DNA from: Parabacteroides sp.
GTDB lineage: Bacteria; Bacteroidota; Bacteroidia; Bacteroidales; Tannerellaceae
DNA: 39,381 nucleotides
NCBI GenBank assembly: GCA_019417325.1
Contig: DXVO01000003.1
Location: 1-39,381 of the forward strand
Direction of reading: 5' to 3'
Positions within the stretch are counted from its first letter, which is position 1; every line of letters starts with the position of its first letter. The position numbers were made by a program, and so were the translations under genes. The notes below the pieces were generated by a model. That model was not told the DNA's origin. It made no database searches and saw only the letters and a list, made by a program, of their open reading frames with translations. Below, one piece after another: positions 23,235-31,251 of this stretch.

Positions 23235-24476
23235 ATGAATATAAAACCGGTACTCTGCCTCTTAGTCATAGGAATACTCTCTGCTTTTTCCTGTACACAT
23301 AAAAATCAAACAGAAGATGAAGATATTGATAGCCAATGGCTGGACAGCCTTCAGCATGTTTACCAATATGGTATTTGCATCGATTCTCTGGATGTAAGGG
23401 AGTATAAGATGAAAAGTGGAGACAACCCCGCCTCTATTTTTGCAAGTTTAGGCTTCTCGGCTATCAAAGCAGACAGCATTTCCAAAGCATCAGCAGAAGT
23501 ACTGGACCCCACAAAACTGCGTGCCGGCATGTGTTATTATACATTTACAACCCAGGACAGTACGGCAGATATCCGCCACATAGCTTTTGCAAAATCGCTT
23601 ACGGACTATGCTGTAATAGACCTGACCGGAGATTCTATCAACGCTTATAGTTTCAGCAAACCTATCACTTTAAAACAAAAGTACACACAAGGTACCCTTA
23701 ACTCCTCTTTATGGAATGTCATTAAAGCAAGCGGTGCCGATCCTTTACTGGCTATTAAAATTTCAGATGTATACGCCTGGCAGATCGACTTTTTCGATGT
23801 TAAAGACGGGGACTCTTTTCAGGTACTGTACAATGTAGCCTACATAGACGATACCACAGCTTTAAATATTACATCCATCGAAGGAGCCATATTTACCCAC
23901 CAGGGAAAAGATTTTGTGGCAATTCCTTTTACGCAGGATAGCATTTTCGAATACTTCGACCTCGAAGGGAACAGCCTTCGCAAAGCTTTCCTGAAGGCCC
24001 CTCTGGACTTTTTCCGTATTACCTCACGCTTCAGTAATGCCCGCTTCCATCCAGTACTAAAACGTTACAGAGCGCATCATGGCGTCGATTATGCCGCACC
24101 GACAGGGACGGAAGTAAAAAGTATCGGAGCCGGAACCGTTATATTCAAAGGATATGCCGGTGGCGGAGGCAACACATTAAAAATAAAACACAATTCCGTA
24201 TACACCACTTCTTACATGCATTTAAGCCGCTATGCCAAAGGCATTGGAGTGGGTAGCCATGTACAGCAAGGGCAAGTAATAGGTTATGTAGGTTCAACCG
24301 GGCTTTCTACAGGTCCCCATCTCGATTTCCGGGTCTATAAAAACGGGCAACCTATCAACCCTCTGCATATGGAGGCTCCTCCATCTTTGCCCGTCAAGCC
24401 GGAACTTCGCGACAGTTTTGCTATAGTTAAGCAAGCTGTTCTTGCAGAATTGGATAGCATGAAACGTTTACACTAA
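23235..24476 (+). CDS. M23-family peptidoglycan metallopeptidase, lipoprotein
   Basis: I start this gene at the ATG at 23235 (413 residues); a TTG five codons upstream is less likely. The lipobox ends at Cys20 (SAFSC). The N-terminal and middle parts hold LysM/OapA-like regions common in Bacteroidetes M23 proteins (YKMKSGDNPASIFASLGFS). The peptidase domain has RAHHGVDYAAPTGTEV, with H281 and D285 as zinc ligands, and GSTGLSTGPHLDFRV. The usual HLH is H362-L-D364, so the second His, normally a zinc ligand, is Asp. Relatives cut cross-links in peptidoglycan. Whether the Asp variant is active cannot be told from sequence. The gene is followed 19 bp later by a YccF gene. Confidence 0.9.
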   Translation: MNIKPVLCLLVIGILSAFSCTHKNQTEDEDIDSQWLDSLQHVYQYGICIDSLDVREYKMKSGDNPASIFASLGFSAIKADSISKASAEVLDPTKLRAGMCYYTFTTQDSTADIRHIAFAKSLTDYAVIDLTGDSINAYSFSKPITLKQKYTQGTLNSSLWNVIKASGADPLLAIKISDVYAWQIDFFDVKDGDSFQVLYNVAYIDDTTALNITSIEGAIFTHQGKDFVAIPFTQDSIFEYFDLEGNSLRKAFLKAPLDFFRITSRFSNARFHPVLKRYRAHHGVDYAAPTGTEVKSIGAGTVIFKGYAGGGGNTLKIKHNSVYTTSYMHLSRYAKGIGVGSHVQQGQVIGYVGSTGLSTGPHLDFRVYKNGQPINPLHMEAPPSLPVKPELRDSFAIVKQAVLAELDSMKRLH

Positions 24477-24495
24477 ATACAGAAAGGATTTATAT

Positions 24496-24864
24496 ATGAA
24501 ATTTTTAGGAAATATCATCTGGTTAATTTTCGGAGGTCTGATAACTTCCATTGAATATTTAATTTCCAGCTTGCTGTTGATGGTGACCATTGTAGGCATT
24601 CCATTCGGTATACAGACGATGAAGTTGGGAATGCTGGCATTGTGGCCATTCGGAAGCCGCGTTACGGATAATGGAAATTCCGGAGGGTGCCTCTGCATTA
24701 TCATGAATGTGCTTTGGATATTCCTGGGTGGTTTCTGCATATGCCTGACTCACCTGTTTTTCGGACTACTACTTTGTATTACGATTATAGGTATCCCATT
24801 CGGGCGGCAACATTTTAAAATGGCAGCTCTTGCTCTGACTCCTTTTGGCAAAAATATTATTTAA
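24496..24864 (+). CDS. YccF domain inner-membrane protein
   Basis: This is a 122-residue protein with two repeats of the YccF pattern: GNIIWLIFGGLITSIEYLISSLLLMVTIVGIPFGIQTMKLGMLALWPFG and NVLWIFLGGFCICLTHLFFGLL through GIPFGRQHFKMAALALTPFG. Each repeat contains a hydrophobic hairpin followed by the GIPFG motif. The family's function is unknown. An AGAAAGGA sequence about 8 bp before the ATG could serve as ribosome binding site, stronger than most in this window. Confidence 0.92.
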   Translation: MKFLGNIIWLIFGGLITSIEYLISSLLLMVTIVGIPFGIQTMKLGMLALWPFGSRVTDNGNSGGCLCIIMNVLWIFLGGFCICLTHLFFGLLLCITIIGIPFGRQHFKMAALALTPFGKNII

Positions 24865-24877
24865 GCAGGAATGGTCT

Positions 24878-25711
24878 CTAATCAATTGAGATTTGTTCTA
24901 CCTCTATCGGATGACTGAGGAAAATAGATGCTGTCTCTGAAAATTTAGCAGCCGATTCTGTTGTCAGGAAGCGGCAATACCCTCCTCGTGTAAGCCGTCT
25001 GTCCATTTCCGGATGACGGTACAAGTAATCTTTCAGGCTTTCTGCCACATATTGCCCTTGTGCAAAAAGAGTAACACCATCCGGCAGATATTGTCTTATT
25101 TTATCCATAAGCAAAGGATAGTGCGTGCATCCTAAGACAAGGGTATCTATATCCGGATCTAAGGAAAGAATATGCTCCAGATGCTTTTGTACAAAATAAT
25201 CTGCCCCGGGAGAAGCGAACTCATTATTCTCGACTAAGGGTACCCACATCGGACAAGCTTCTCCAGTCACCCGGACATGTGGGAACATCTTATTTATTTC
25301 CAAGGAATAGGAACCGGAAGAAATAGTTCCGCTGGTACCTAAAATACCAACATGCTTTGTCCGGCTGATACGATCCATTAATTCCACGGTAGGACGAATA
25401 ACCCCCAAGACACGGCGTTCTGCATCCCATAAAGGTAAATCCTTCTGCTGAATCGTTCGCAAGGCTTTTGCGGAGGCTGTATTACAAGCCAGGATAACGA
25501 GCTGACATCCCTCCTCAAAAAGTTTTTCAACAGCCTGCCGGGTAAAACGGTAGACCACCTCAAAGGAACGTGGTCCATAAGGAGTACGTGCATTATCACC
25601 CAAATAGATATAATCATATTCAGGCATAGCCTCACGAATCTTATTGAATATGGTCAATCCTCCGTATCCGGAGTCAAAAATACCTATTGCGCCGGGCTGT
25701 TGTGAAAACAT
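24878..25711 (-). CDS. murI: Glutamate racemase
   Basis: This is a 277-residue protein of normal MurI length. It interconverts L- and D-glutamate for peptidoglycan synthesis. The catalytic cysteines are C76 in LACNTAS and C195 in LGCTHYPLL. The N-terminal GIFDSGYGGLTI carries the conserved Asp and Ser. It ends the minus-strand envelope cluster. A terminator after ompH separates it, so it probably has its own promoter, which I did not identify. Confidence 0.97.
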   Translation of the reverse strand: MFSQQPGAIGIFDSGYGGLTIFNKIREAMPEYDYIYLGDNARTPYGPRSFEVVYRFTRQAVEKLFEEGCQLVILACNTASAKALRTIQQKDLPLWDAERRVLGVIRPTVELMDRISRTKHVGILGTSGTISSGSYSLEINKMFPHVRVTGEACPMWVPLVENNEFASPGADYFVQKHLEHILSLDPDIDTLVLGCTHYPLLMDKIRQYLPDGVTLFAQGQYVAESLKDYLYRHPEMDRRLTRGGYCRFLTTESAAKFSETASIFLSHPIEVEQISID

Positions 25712-25741
25712 AGTCAGAACCTTTCCTTTATATATAGACGA

Positions 25742-25775
25742 AAAAGGATGCCTTCCTATCGGAAAGCATCCTTTT
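25742..25775 (-). terminator. Terminator between ompH and murI
   Basis: The 10-bp stem AAAAGGATGC/GCATCCTTTT contains an inner TTCC/GGAA hairpin. The minus strand ends in five T residues. Confidence 0.75.
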
Positions 25776-25793
25776 CTTATAATATAAACAATA

Positions 25794-26291
25794 TTATTTC
25801 AAACCTAATTTAGCTTTTACAAACGGAGTTGCATCGATAGCTGCATTTCCAGTATAAAGAACAATCTGCGGATCTAATACATAAGTATATCCTTTTTCAT
25901 CACCAACAGCCTTGATTGCATTTCTTAATTTGTCCTGGATAGGAACAAACAATTCCTGTTGTTTTTTCTGGAAATCCTGCTGAGTTAACTGAACGAAGTT
26001 ATTTGAACGTTCCTGGATGTCAGACAATTCCTGCATTCTTCTCATTTTGATATTTTCTGTTAATGAGTCCTGCTGGGCAATGAAATCAGCATACTTCTTG
26101 TTATATTCTTCTTCCATGACTTTCAACTCTTGTTTGTATTTAGCATCCATATCTGCTAATGTTTTTTGCATCGTAGCAAATTCAGGCATTGCTGTTACGA
26201 CTTCCTGGCTATTAACAATAGCGATCTTTACTTCTTGCGCAAAAACACTTAATGGAAGCACCATTAACAAAAAAATAATCAGTTTCTTCAT
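25794..26291 (-). CDS. OmpH/Skp-family periplasmic chaperone, second copy
   Basis: This is a 165-residue protein with a signal peptide ending at VFAQ (about residue 19). The short N-terminal strand is KIAIVNSQEVVTAMPEF. A long charged coiled coil at about residues 40-125 is the Skp tentacle. The C-terminal VGDEKGYTYVLDP closes the body domain. Skp trimers carry unfolded outer-membrane proteins to the BAM machinery. It follows the first ompH copy by 71 bp and has a minus-strand -7 box (TACATTTG, 26357-26350), so it may also be transcribed alone. Confidence 0.93.
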   Translation of the reverse strand: MKKLIIFLLMVLPLSVFAQEVKIAIVNSQEVVTAMPEFATMQKTLADMDAKYKQELKVMEEEYNKKYADFIAQQDSLTENIKMRRMQELSDIQERSNNFVQLTQQDFQKKQQELFVPIQDKLRNAIKAVGDEKGYTYVLDPQIVLYTGNAAIDATPFVKAKLGLK

Positions 26292-26349
26292 TTCTCTATA
26301 AAAATTACTTGTTATTAATCAAATTCTTAACTATCAGCATTGAAGCGCA

Positions 26350-26357
26350 CAAATGTA
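26350..26357 (-). promoter_or_regulatory. -7 box for the second ompH gene
   Basis: TACATTTG on the minus strand, about 58 bp before the start at 26291. No clear -33 element was found. Confidence 0.4.
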
Positions 26358-26362
26358 CGCAT

Positions 26363-26878
26363 TTATTTTGAATATCCTAATCTAATAAGGACTTCATTGC
26401 TAATATCTATCTTTGGAGAAGCAAAAATAATGCTCATAGCCGAGGCTCTGTCCATGACCATTTGGTATCCTTTTTCTTCCGATATTTCTTTTACAGCCTC
26501 ATATATGTCATCCTGTAGAGGTTTCATGAAATTTTCGCGTTGCTTATACATTTCTCCCTCCGGACCGAAATATTTACGTTTCACATCCTGAGCTTCCTGT
26601 TCTTTCTTTACAATCGCTTCTTCACGCTTCGCTTTCATTTCAGCGGAAAGAGATCCCAACTCTGCCTGATAACTTTTATACATGTTCTGGGCCTCCTGCT
26701 GAAGTGCATCCACTTCGCTCTGCCATTTCTTCGAACTCTGGCTTATCTGTTCATTCATTGTTGCATAAGACGGAATATTTTTGAGGATATACTCCATATC
26801 TATCAAAGCAAATTTCTGTGCCGATGCTGCAAACGAACAAAAGAGCAACAAACAGCTTAATGCAATAATTTTCTTCAT
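26363..26878 (-). CDS. OmpH/Skp-family periplasmic chaperone, first copy
   Basis: This is a 171-residue protein with a signal peptide ending at ASAQ (about residue 20). KFALIDMEYILKNIPSY is the usual start of the mature OmpH fold. A coiled coil covers about residues 40-120, and the C-terminus EEKGYQMVMDRASAM and beyond completes the body domain. It is a paralogue of the next gene and lies downstream of bamA, so both copies should supply outer-membrane clients to BamA. The -7 box TATATTTG (minus, 26920-26913) suggests transcription separate from bamA. Confidence 0.93.
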   Translation of the reverse strand: MKKIIALSCLLLFCSFAASAQKFALIDMEYILKNIPSYATMNEQISQSSKKWQSEVDALQQEAQNMYKSYQAELGSLSAEMKAKREEAIVKKEQEAQDVKRKYFGPEGEMYKQRENFMKPLQDDIYEAVKEISEEKGYQMVMDRASAMSIIFASPKIDISNEVLIRLGYSK

Positions 26879-26912
26879 ACACCTATTATTTAGTATTTAA
26901 ACCTTCTGACTA

Positions 26913-26920
26913 CAAATATA
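26913..26920 (-). promoter_or_regulatory. -7 box for the first ompH gene
   Basis: TATATTTG on the minus strand, giving a leader of about 28 nt. No clear -33 element was found. Confidence 0.4.
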
Positions 26921-26934
26921 GCAGAGGGTTTATT

Positions 26935-27011
26935 TATTAAAAGAAAATTGAGGATTAAAAATTGAAAATTAGTGCAATCTGCACATAAATCCTCAATTTT
27001 TAATCCTCAAT
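26935..27011 (-). terminator. Composite hairpin and terminator after bamA
   Basis: A perfect 19-bp inverted repeat (26947-26965 and 26993-27011) encloses a second hairpin GTGCA-ATC-TGCAC (26972-26984). The right half repeats ATCCTCAAT directly. On the minus strand a TTTTCTTTTA tail follows, so it can end the uppS-bamA transcript. Confidence 0.75.
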
Positions 27012-27033
27012 CCCTAACTGTATATTTCCCAAC

Positions 27034-29703
27034 TTAGAATTCTTGTCCTATGATAAAGTGGAAATTGCTACCTCCTCTAGAAGAACTACCATCAGGTTTG
27101 TCGAAACCATATGCCCAGTCGATACCCATCAAACCAATCATCGGAAGGAAGATACGTACACCGACTCCAGCCGAACGCTTCAGGTTGAACGGATTAAAAT
27201 CTTTCATATCCACCCAAGCATTACCAGCTTCAACAAACGCCAATCCGTAAATCGTAGAAGAAGGTTCCAACAAGAACGGATAACGGAATTCCATTGACAA
27301 GCGAGAGTATCCGTAACCATAAGAATTATACCCCCTGTTACCGGCAATACTACCATTTTCATATCCTCTCAAACCAATGGTTTCTGTTGCATACATACTT
27401 GAATAACCTGTCATACCGTCGCCACCCATATAGAATGTTTCAAACGGAGACTTTTTATTCTTGTTATAAGAACCGATAAAACCATATTCAACACGTGTCA
27501 TCAATACCGGTGTTCTTTTCACCGTCATTGGAGCCAACGGAGAGAATATCTTTGCTTTGAACTTCCACTTATGGTATTCGATAAGTTTAAACTTATTCGG
27601 ATTCTGGTCACTCATATTGGCATAATCTTTTCCATCCCATAAAGACCAAGGCGGAGTAGCAGCAACCGAAACCATGAATTGTGAACCGCGACGGGTATAC
27701 AACGGATTATCAATAGAGTTACGCTGCAACATCAACTCAAGGTTTATATTATGGCAATTACCATTCTGAACCAGGAAGTAATCCCAATCTTTCATCATAT
27801 ACAACTGGTAGTTCAATGTTGCCATGAACTGGAAGTAGTCATCCGGCCAACTTAAACGTTTACCATAACCGGCAGACAGACCGAACATCATAATATATTT
27901 ATCCGGGTCGTATGCCAATTCATAGTTTCCATAATTACCGTAGCCATAACCACCGTAACCATATCCATAACCACCATAACCGCCATACCCATAAGGGGAA
28001 TAATAGTTATTATAAGAATTATTGCTCAAATAATTGCTACTAACATCTGTTTGTTTAGAGAAGTAAGCACTTACTGATAATGTATTCGGTCGTTTGCCAC
28101 CAAACCAGGGATCCATAAACGAAATACTATATGCCTGGTAGTAACGTCCGTTCGTCTGACCACTCAAAGTCAATGTCTGTCCTTCCCCTTGCGGAATAAT
28201 GCCTTTATAAGTCTTCGGATTAAACAAGTTCTTCATTGAGAAGTTCGTAAACTTCAAACTCAACTTACCGATTACACCTGTCTGTCCCCAACCTGCGGAG
28301 AATTCAATCTGGTCATTTGCCTTAGATACGAGATTATACTGGATATCCACTGTTCCGTTTTCCGCATCAGGCAGTGGCTGCGGAACCAAGTTTTCAGGGT
28401 CAAAGTGTCCCATCTGCGCAATTTCACGAACTGAACGCATTAAGTCTTCACGACTGAATAACATACCCGGTTTAGTACGAAGCTCACGACGAACAATGTC
28501 TTCATATAAACGGTCGTTACCATTAATGATTACACGGTTGATTGTAGCCTGAGGACCTTCCTGAATACGGATTTCCAAAGAGATCGAGTCATTACGGACA
28601 TCCACTTCTACCGGATCTGCACCAAAGAAGATATAGCCATTATTATAATACAAGTTTGAAACAGCATCATCATCAGAAATCAAACGTTCATTCAATTTCT
28701 TTTGGTTATAGACATCTCCAGGATTCATTCCCAACAAGAACTGTAATTGTTCTGTCGGATATTTAGTATTACCTACGAATGTAACATCTTTCAAATAATA
28801 TTTTTCACCTTCGTCTATTTTCAAGAAAATATCTACAGTCTTAGCATCATAGTTCACAACGCTGTCTTCAATCAGGACGGCATCACGATACCCTTTCTCA
28901 TTATACTTAGCGATAATATTTTTCTTGTCATTTTCATATTCTTCAGTAGTAAATTTCTTCGTACTGAACATTTTCATGATACTGGTCTTAAAGTCATGCT
29001 TAAGATCGAATTTTTCGTTCGTCTTTTTCATTGCCTTTTTCAGATCAAAATCAGTAAGCGCTTTATTTCCTTCAAAATTAATATGATGAATTTTGGTCTT
29101 TTCATTCTTGTTGATATTAATATCGACAATCACTTCACCCGCATGAGCAGGATTATCACGCTGAACGATATTTACATCTACATTCTTAAAACCTTTGCCG
29201 TCAAAGAATTTCTTTATCAATGTTGTAGCCTTATCTATCAGGTTAGGAGTTACCTGGTACCCTTTACGCAATCCTAACCGGGCTTCCAGATCTTCACGTT
29301 CTCCTTTTTTGATACCATTATAATTAACAGCCGAGATACGCGGTCTTTGCTTCAATTGAACTTCCAGCCAAATCTCATCACCTTCAATTTTTGTTGCCAG
29401 GATTTTCACATCAGAAAACAATCCGTGTTTCCAAAAACGTTTTACCGCAGAAGTTATTTCATCGCCAGGTACAGTGATTACGTCACCAACCGACAGCCCT
29501 GAAAAACCAATTAATACAAAATCATCATAATCCTTTATTCCCGTTACTTTAATATCAGCAATCTTATACTGCTTCGGAGATAATGAATACGAAATAACCG
29601 GCACTTCCGCCGGTGCCTCAACTTTGGTAGTGTCAGTTTCCTGAGCATACATGCCACACGCTACACCCAGAAAAACGAAAAACAGCACTATTTTTTTGTA
29701 CAT
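27034..29703 (-). CDS. bamA: Outer-membrane protein assembly factor BamA
   Basis: This is an 889-residue protein with a signal peptide ending at GMYAQ (about residue 21). POTRA domains fill about residues 45-430 (IADIKVTGIKDYDDFVLIGFSGLSVGD, ISAVNYNGIKKGEREDLEARLGLRKG, TKIHHINFEGNKALTDFDLKKAM, YYLKDVTFVGNTKYPTEQL, ATINRVIINGNDRLYEDIVRRELRTKPG). The 16-strand barrel follows, with GLRGYENGS as the conserved VRGF-like lid-loop motif and GQEF at the C-terminus. BamA inserts beta-barrel proteins into the outer membrane. It is longer than E. coli BamA. Residues about 562-592 form a Tyr/Gly repeat in a likely surface loop. It starts 14 bp after uppS. Confidence 0.96.
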   Translation of the reverse strand: MYKKIVLFFVFLGVACGMYAQETDTTKVEAPAEVPVISYSLSPKQYKIADIKVTGIKDYDDFVLIGFSGLSVGDVITVPGDEITSAVKRFWKHGLFSDVKILATKIEGDEIWLEVQLKQRPRISAVNYNGIKKGEREDLEARLGLRKGYQVTPNLIDKATTLIKKFFDGKGFKNVDVNIVQRDNPAHAGEVIVDININKNEKTKIHHINFEGNKALTDFDLKKAMKKTNEKFDLKHDFKTSIMKMFSTKKFTTEEYENDKKNIIAKYNEKGYRDAVLIEDSVVNYDAKTVDIFLKIDEGEKYYLKDVTFVGNTKYPTEQLQFLLGMNPGDVYNQKKLNERLISDDDAVSNLYYNNGYIFFGADPVEVDVRNDSISLEIRIQEGPQATINRVIINGNDRLYEDIVRRELRTKPGMLFSREDLMRSVREIAQMGHFDPENLVPQPLPDAENGTVDIQYNLVSKANDQIEFSAGWGQTGVIGKLSLKFTNFSMKNLFNPKTYKGIIPQGEGQTLTLSGQTNGRYYQAYSISFMDPWFGGKRPNTLSVSAYFSKQTDVSSNYLSNNSYNNYYSPYGYGGYGGYGYGYGGYGYGNYGNYELAYDPDKYIMMFGLSAGYGKRLSWPDDYFQFMATLNYQLYMMKDWDYFLVQNGNCHNINLELMLQRNSIDNPLYTRRGSQFMVSVAATPPWSLWDGKDYANMSDQNPNKFKLIEYHKWKFKAKIFSPLAPMTVKRTPVLMTRVEYGFIGSYNKNKKSPFETFYMGGDGMTGYSSMYATETIGLRGYENGSIAGNRGYNSYGYGYSRLSMEFRYPFLLEPSSTIYGLAFVEAGNAWVDMKDFNPFNLKRSAGVGVRIFLPMIGLMGIDWAYGFDKPDGSSSRGGSNFHFIIGQEF

Positions 29704-29717
29704 ATAACAGCTATTGT

Positions 29718-30461
29718 TTATAAGATTAATTGCTCACTTGTTTTACCAAAACGCCGTTCACGTTGTTGATAATACAATATAGCTCCATACAACTCTTCTT
29801 CTCTAAAATCCGGCCAAAACACTTCGGTAAAATAAAACTCCGCATACGATAACTGCCACAACAGAAAGTTACTGATACGTTGCTCTCCTCCTGTACGAAT
29901 CAATAGATCCGGGTCAGGAATACCTTTGGTCGTTAGATGGTCCGAGACAACTGCCTCGGTTATATCATTGGGGTGAATTTTCATCTCCTGCACTTCCTCC
30001 ACAAGCTGTTTTACTGCTTCCGTTATTTCCCAACGTGAAGAATAACTTATTGCCAAAATAACGGTAGTCCCGGTATTAGCGGCAGTCTTGGCAATACAAT
30101 CCTGCAATGTTGCATATGCATCAGCAGGAAGACGGTTCAAATTGCCCACAGCCATCAAACGGACATTATTTTTCATCAAGTCAGGCGTTTCACGCTGAAT
30201 AGCAATTACCAGCAAACTCATTAAAGCTTGGACTTCTACTTCCGGACGATTCCAGTTTTCATTCGAAAACGTGTACATCGTCAGATATTTCAGTCCTATG
30301 TTTTTAGCAGCCTCCACGACTTTACGGACAGAGACAACGCCTTCCTGATGCCCAAAGCTACGGTCCTTCCCCTTAGCTTTAGCCCAACGTCCGTTTCCAT
30401 CCATAATTATCGCCACATGCTGCGGCAATCGTTCTTTGTCAATTTGTTCAATCAACGACAT
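29718..30461 (-). CDS. uppS: Isoprenyl transferase (undecaprenyl diphosphate synthase)
   Basis: This is a 247-residue protein of normal length. It builds the C55 lipid carrier for peptidoglycan and surface glycans from isopentenyl diphosphate. The catalytic motif is IIMDGNGRWA with Asp21. Later conserved parts are TMYTFSNENWNRP, ISYSSRWEITEA and the C-terminal DLLIRTGGEQRISNFLLWQLSYAEFYF. It lies between the DUF6089-like gene (30 bp upstream) and bamA (14 bp downstream), an order common in Bacteroidetes. Confidence 0.97.
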   Translation of the reverse strand: MSLIEQIDKERLPQHVAIIMDGNGRWAKAKGKDRSFGHQEGVVSVRKVVEAAKNIGLKYLTMYTFSNENWNRPEVEVQALMSLLVIAIQRETPDLMKNNVRLMAVGNLNRLPADAYATLQDCIAKTAANTGTTVILAISYSSRWEITEAVKQLVEEVQEMKIHPNDITEAVVSDHLTTKGIPDPDLLIRTGGEQRISNFLLWQLSYAEFYFTEVFWPDFREEELYGAILYYQQRERRFGKTSEQLIL

Positions 30462-30491
30462 AGTGTTTTCATCTGTAACGACTGTTACTGT

Positions 30492-31193
30492 TTATTTTAT
30501 ACTGTTACACGGCTTTTTACGGTAGCCGAAATCCCAACTTACACTCAACAGCAAAAAAGAATACCAATCTTTATTCTTCCATATACTGCATTCCATTCCA
30601 TACGGATTATCCAGAACATCATTCTTTTCATCCGTCACATCCAAATCGTCACGGAATAATTTCCGAAACGAGAACTCGCAACCTAAGTTGACTCTATTCT
30701 GCACCTTATACTTAACTCCTATTCCACAAAGGATATGAGGAGCTAAAAAAATACAATTTTTCCCCATCGCTATCGTTCCGCCTATTCCTCCAAATACATA
30801 AGGCGTATAGCGCCAAGTATTTATAAAAACGTACGAATCGCCATATGGCAAAAAGTTAAACTCCACTTGTCCGCTACAATCAAGCAAACTACGGCTAAAT
30901 GAGGGTTTAACATCATCAGGCAATTTATTCTGCAGTTTCTCTGCCGTACCTGAAATCTGCCCCCACAACAAATTGGCCTTTACCGACCATCTAAAATTTC
31001 CGTTATAACGGAATATCATGCCTGCTGCGGGATGTATTTCCTTAAATAAGAAACTCCGGTTTAATTCTCCTACATAATAGGTTATTCCCGTCATCCCTCC
31101 TATTTCAAACTTATATTCTTGCGCTACTACTCCTGTAGCCAAACTAATAAATGATACAAACACTATTATGTGCTGAAAGAAAGTTGAGTTCAT
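30492..31193 (-). CDS. DUF6089-like outer-membrane beta-barrel protein
   Basis: This is a 233-residue protein with a signal peptide ending at VVAQ (about residue 24). The mature part has alternating aromatic and polar residues (EIGGMTGITYYVGELNR, WSVKANLLWGQISGTAE, VEFNFLPYG, YTPYVFGGIGG, GIGVKYKVQNRVNLGCEFSFRKLFRDDLDVT). The last two blocks match the pattern of small beta-barrel proteins annotated as DUF6089 beside uppS-bamA in Bacteroidetes. The role is unknown. Position suggests envelope assembly, but that is inference only. Confidence 0.8.
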   Translation of the reverse strand: MNSTFFQHIIVFVSFISLATGVVAQEYKFEIGGMTGITYYVGELNRSFLFKEIHPAAGMIFRYNGNFRWSVKANLLWGQISGTAEKLQNKLPDDVKPSFSRSLLDCSGQVEFNFLPYGDSYVFINTWRYTPYVFGGIGGTIAMGKNCIFLAPHILCGIGVKYKVQNRVNLGCEFSFRKLFRDDLDVTDEKNDVLDNPYGMECSIWKNKDWYSFLLLSVSWDFGYRKKPCNSIK

Positions 31194-31251
31194 TCCAATA
31201 AGATTTAAAACCCTGCTTTCTTTCTAACGTTAAAAACGTCATTTAATTATA

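Noticed and set aside
28747..29277. A 176-codon plus-strand frame inside bamA
   Set aside because: It lies wholly within the POTRA-coding part of bamA and shows a hydrophobic, low-information composition typical of an antisense shadow.
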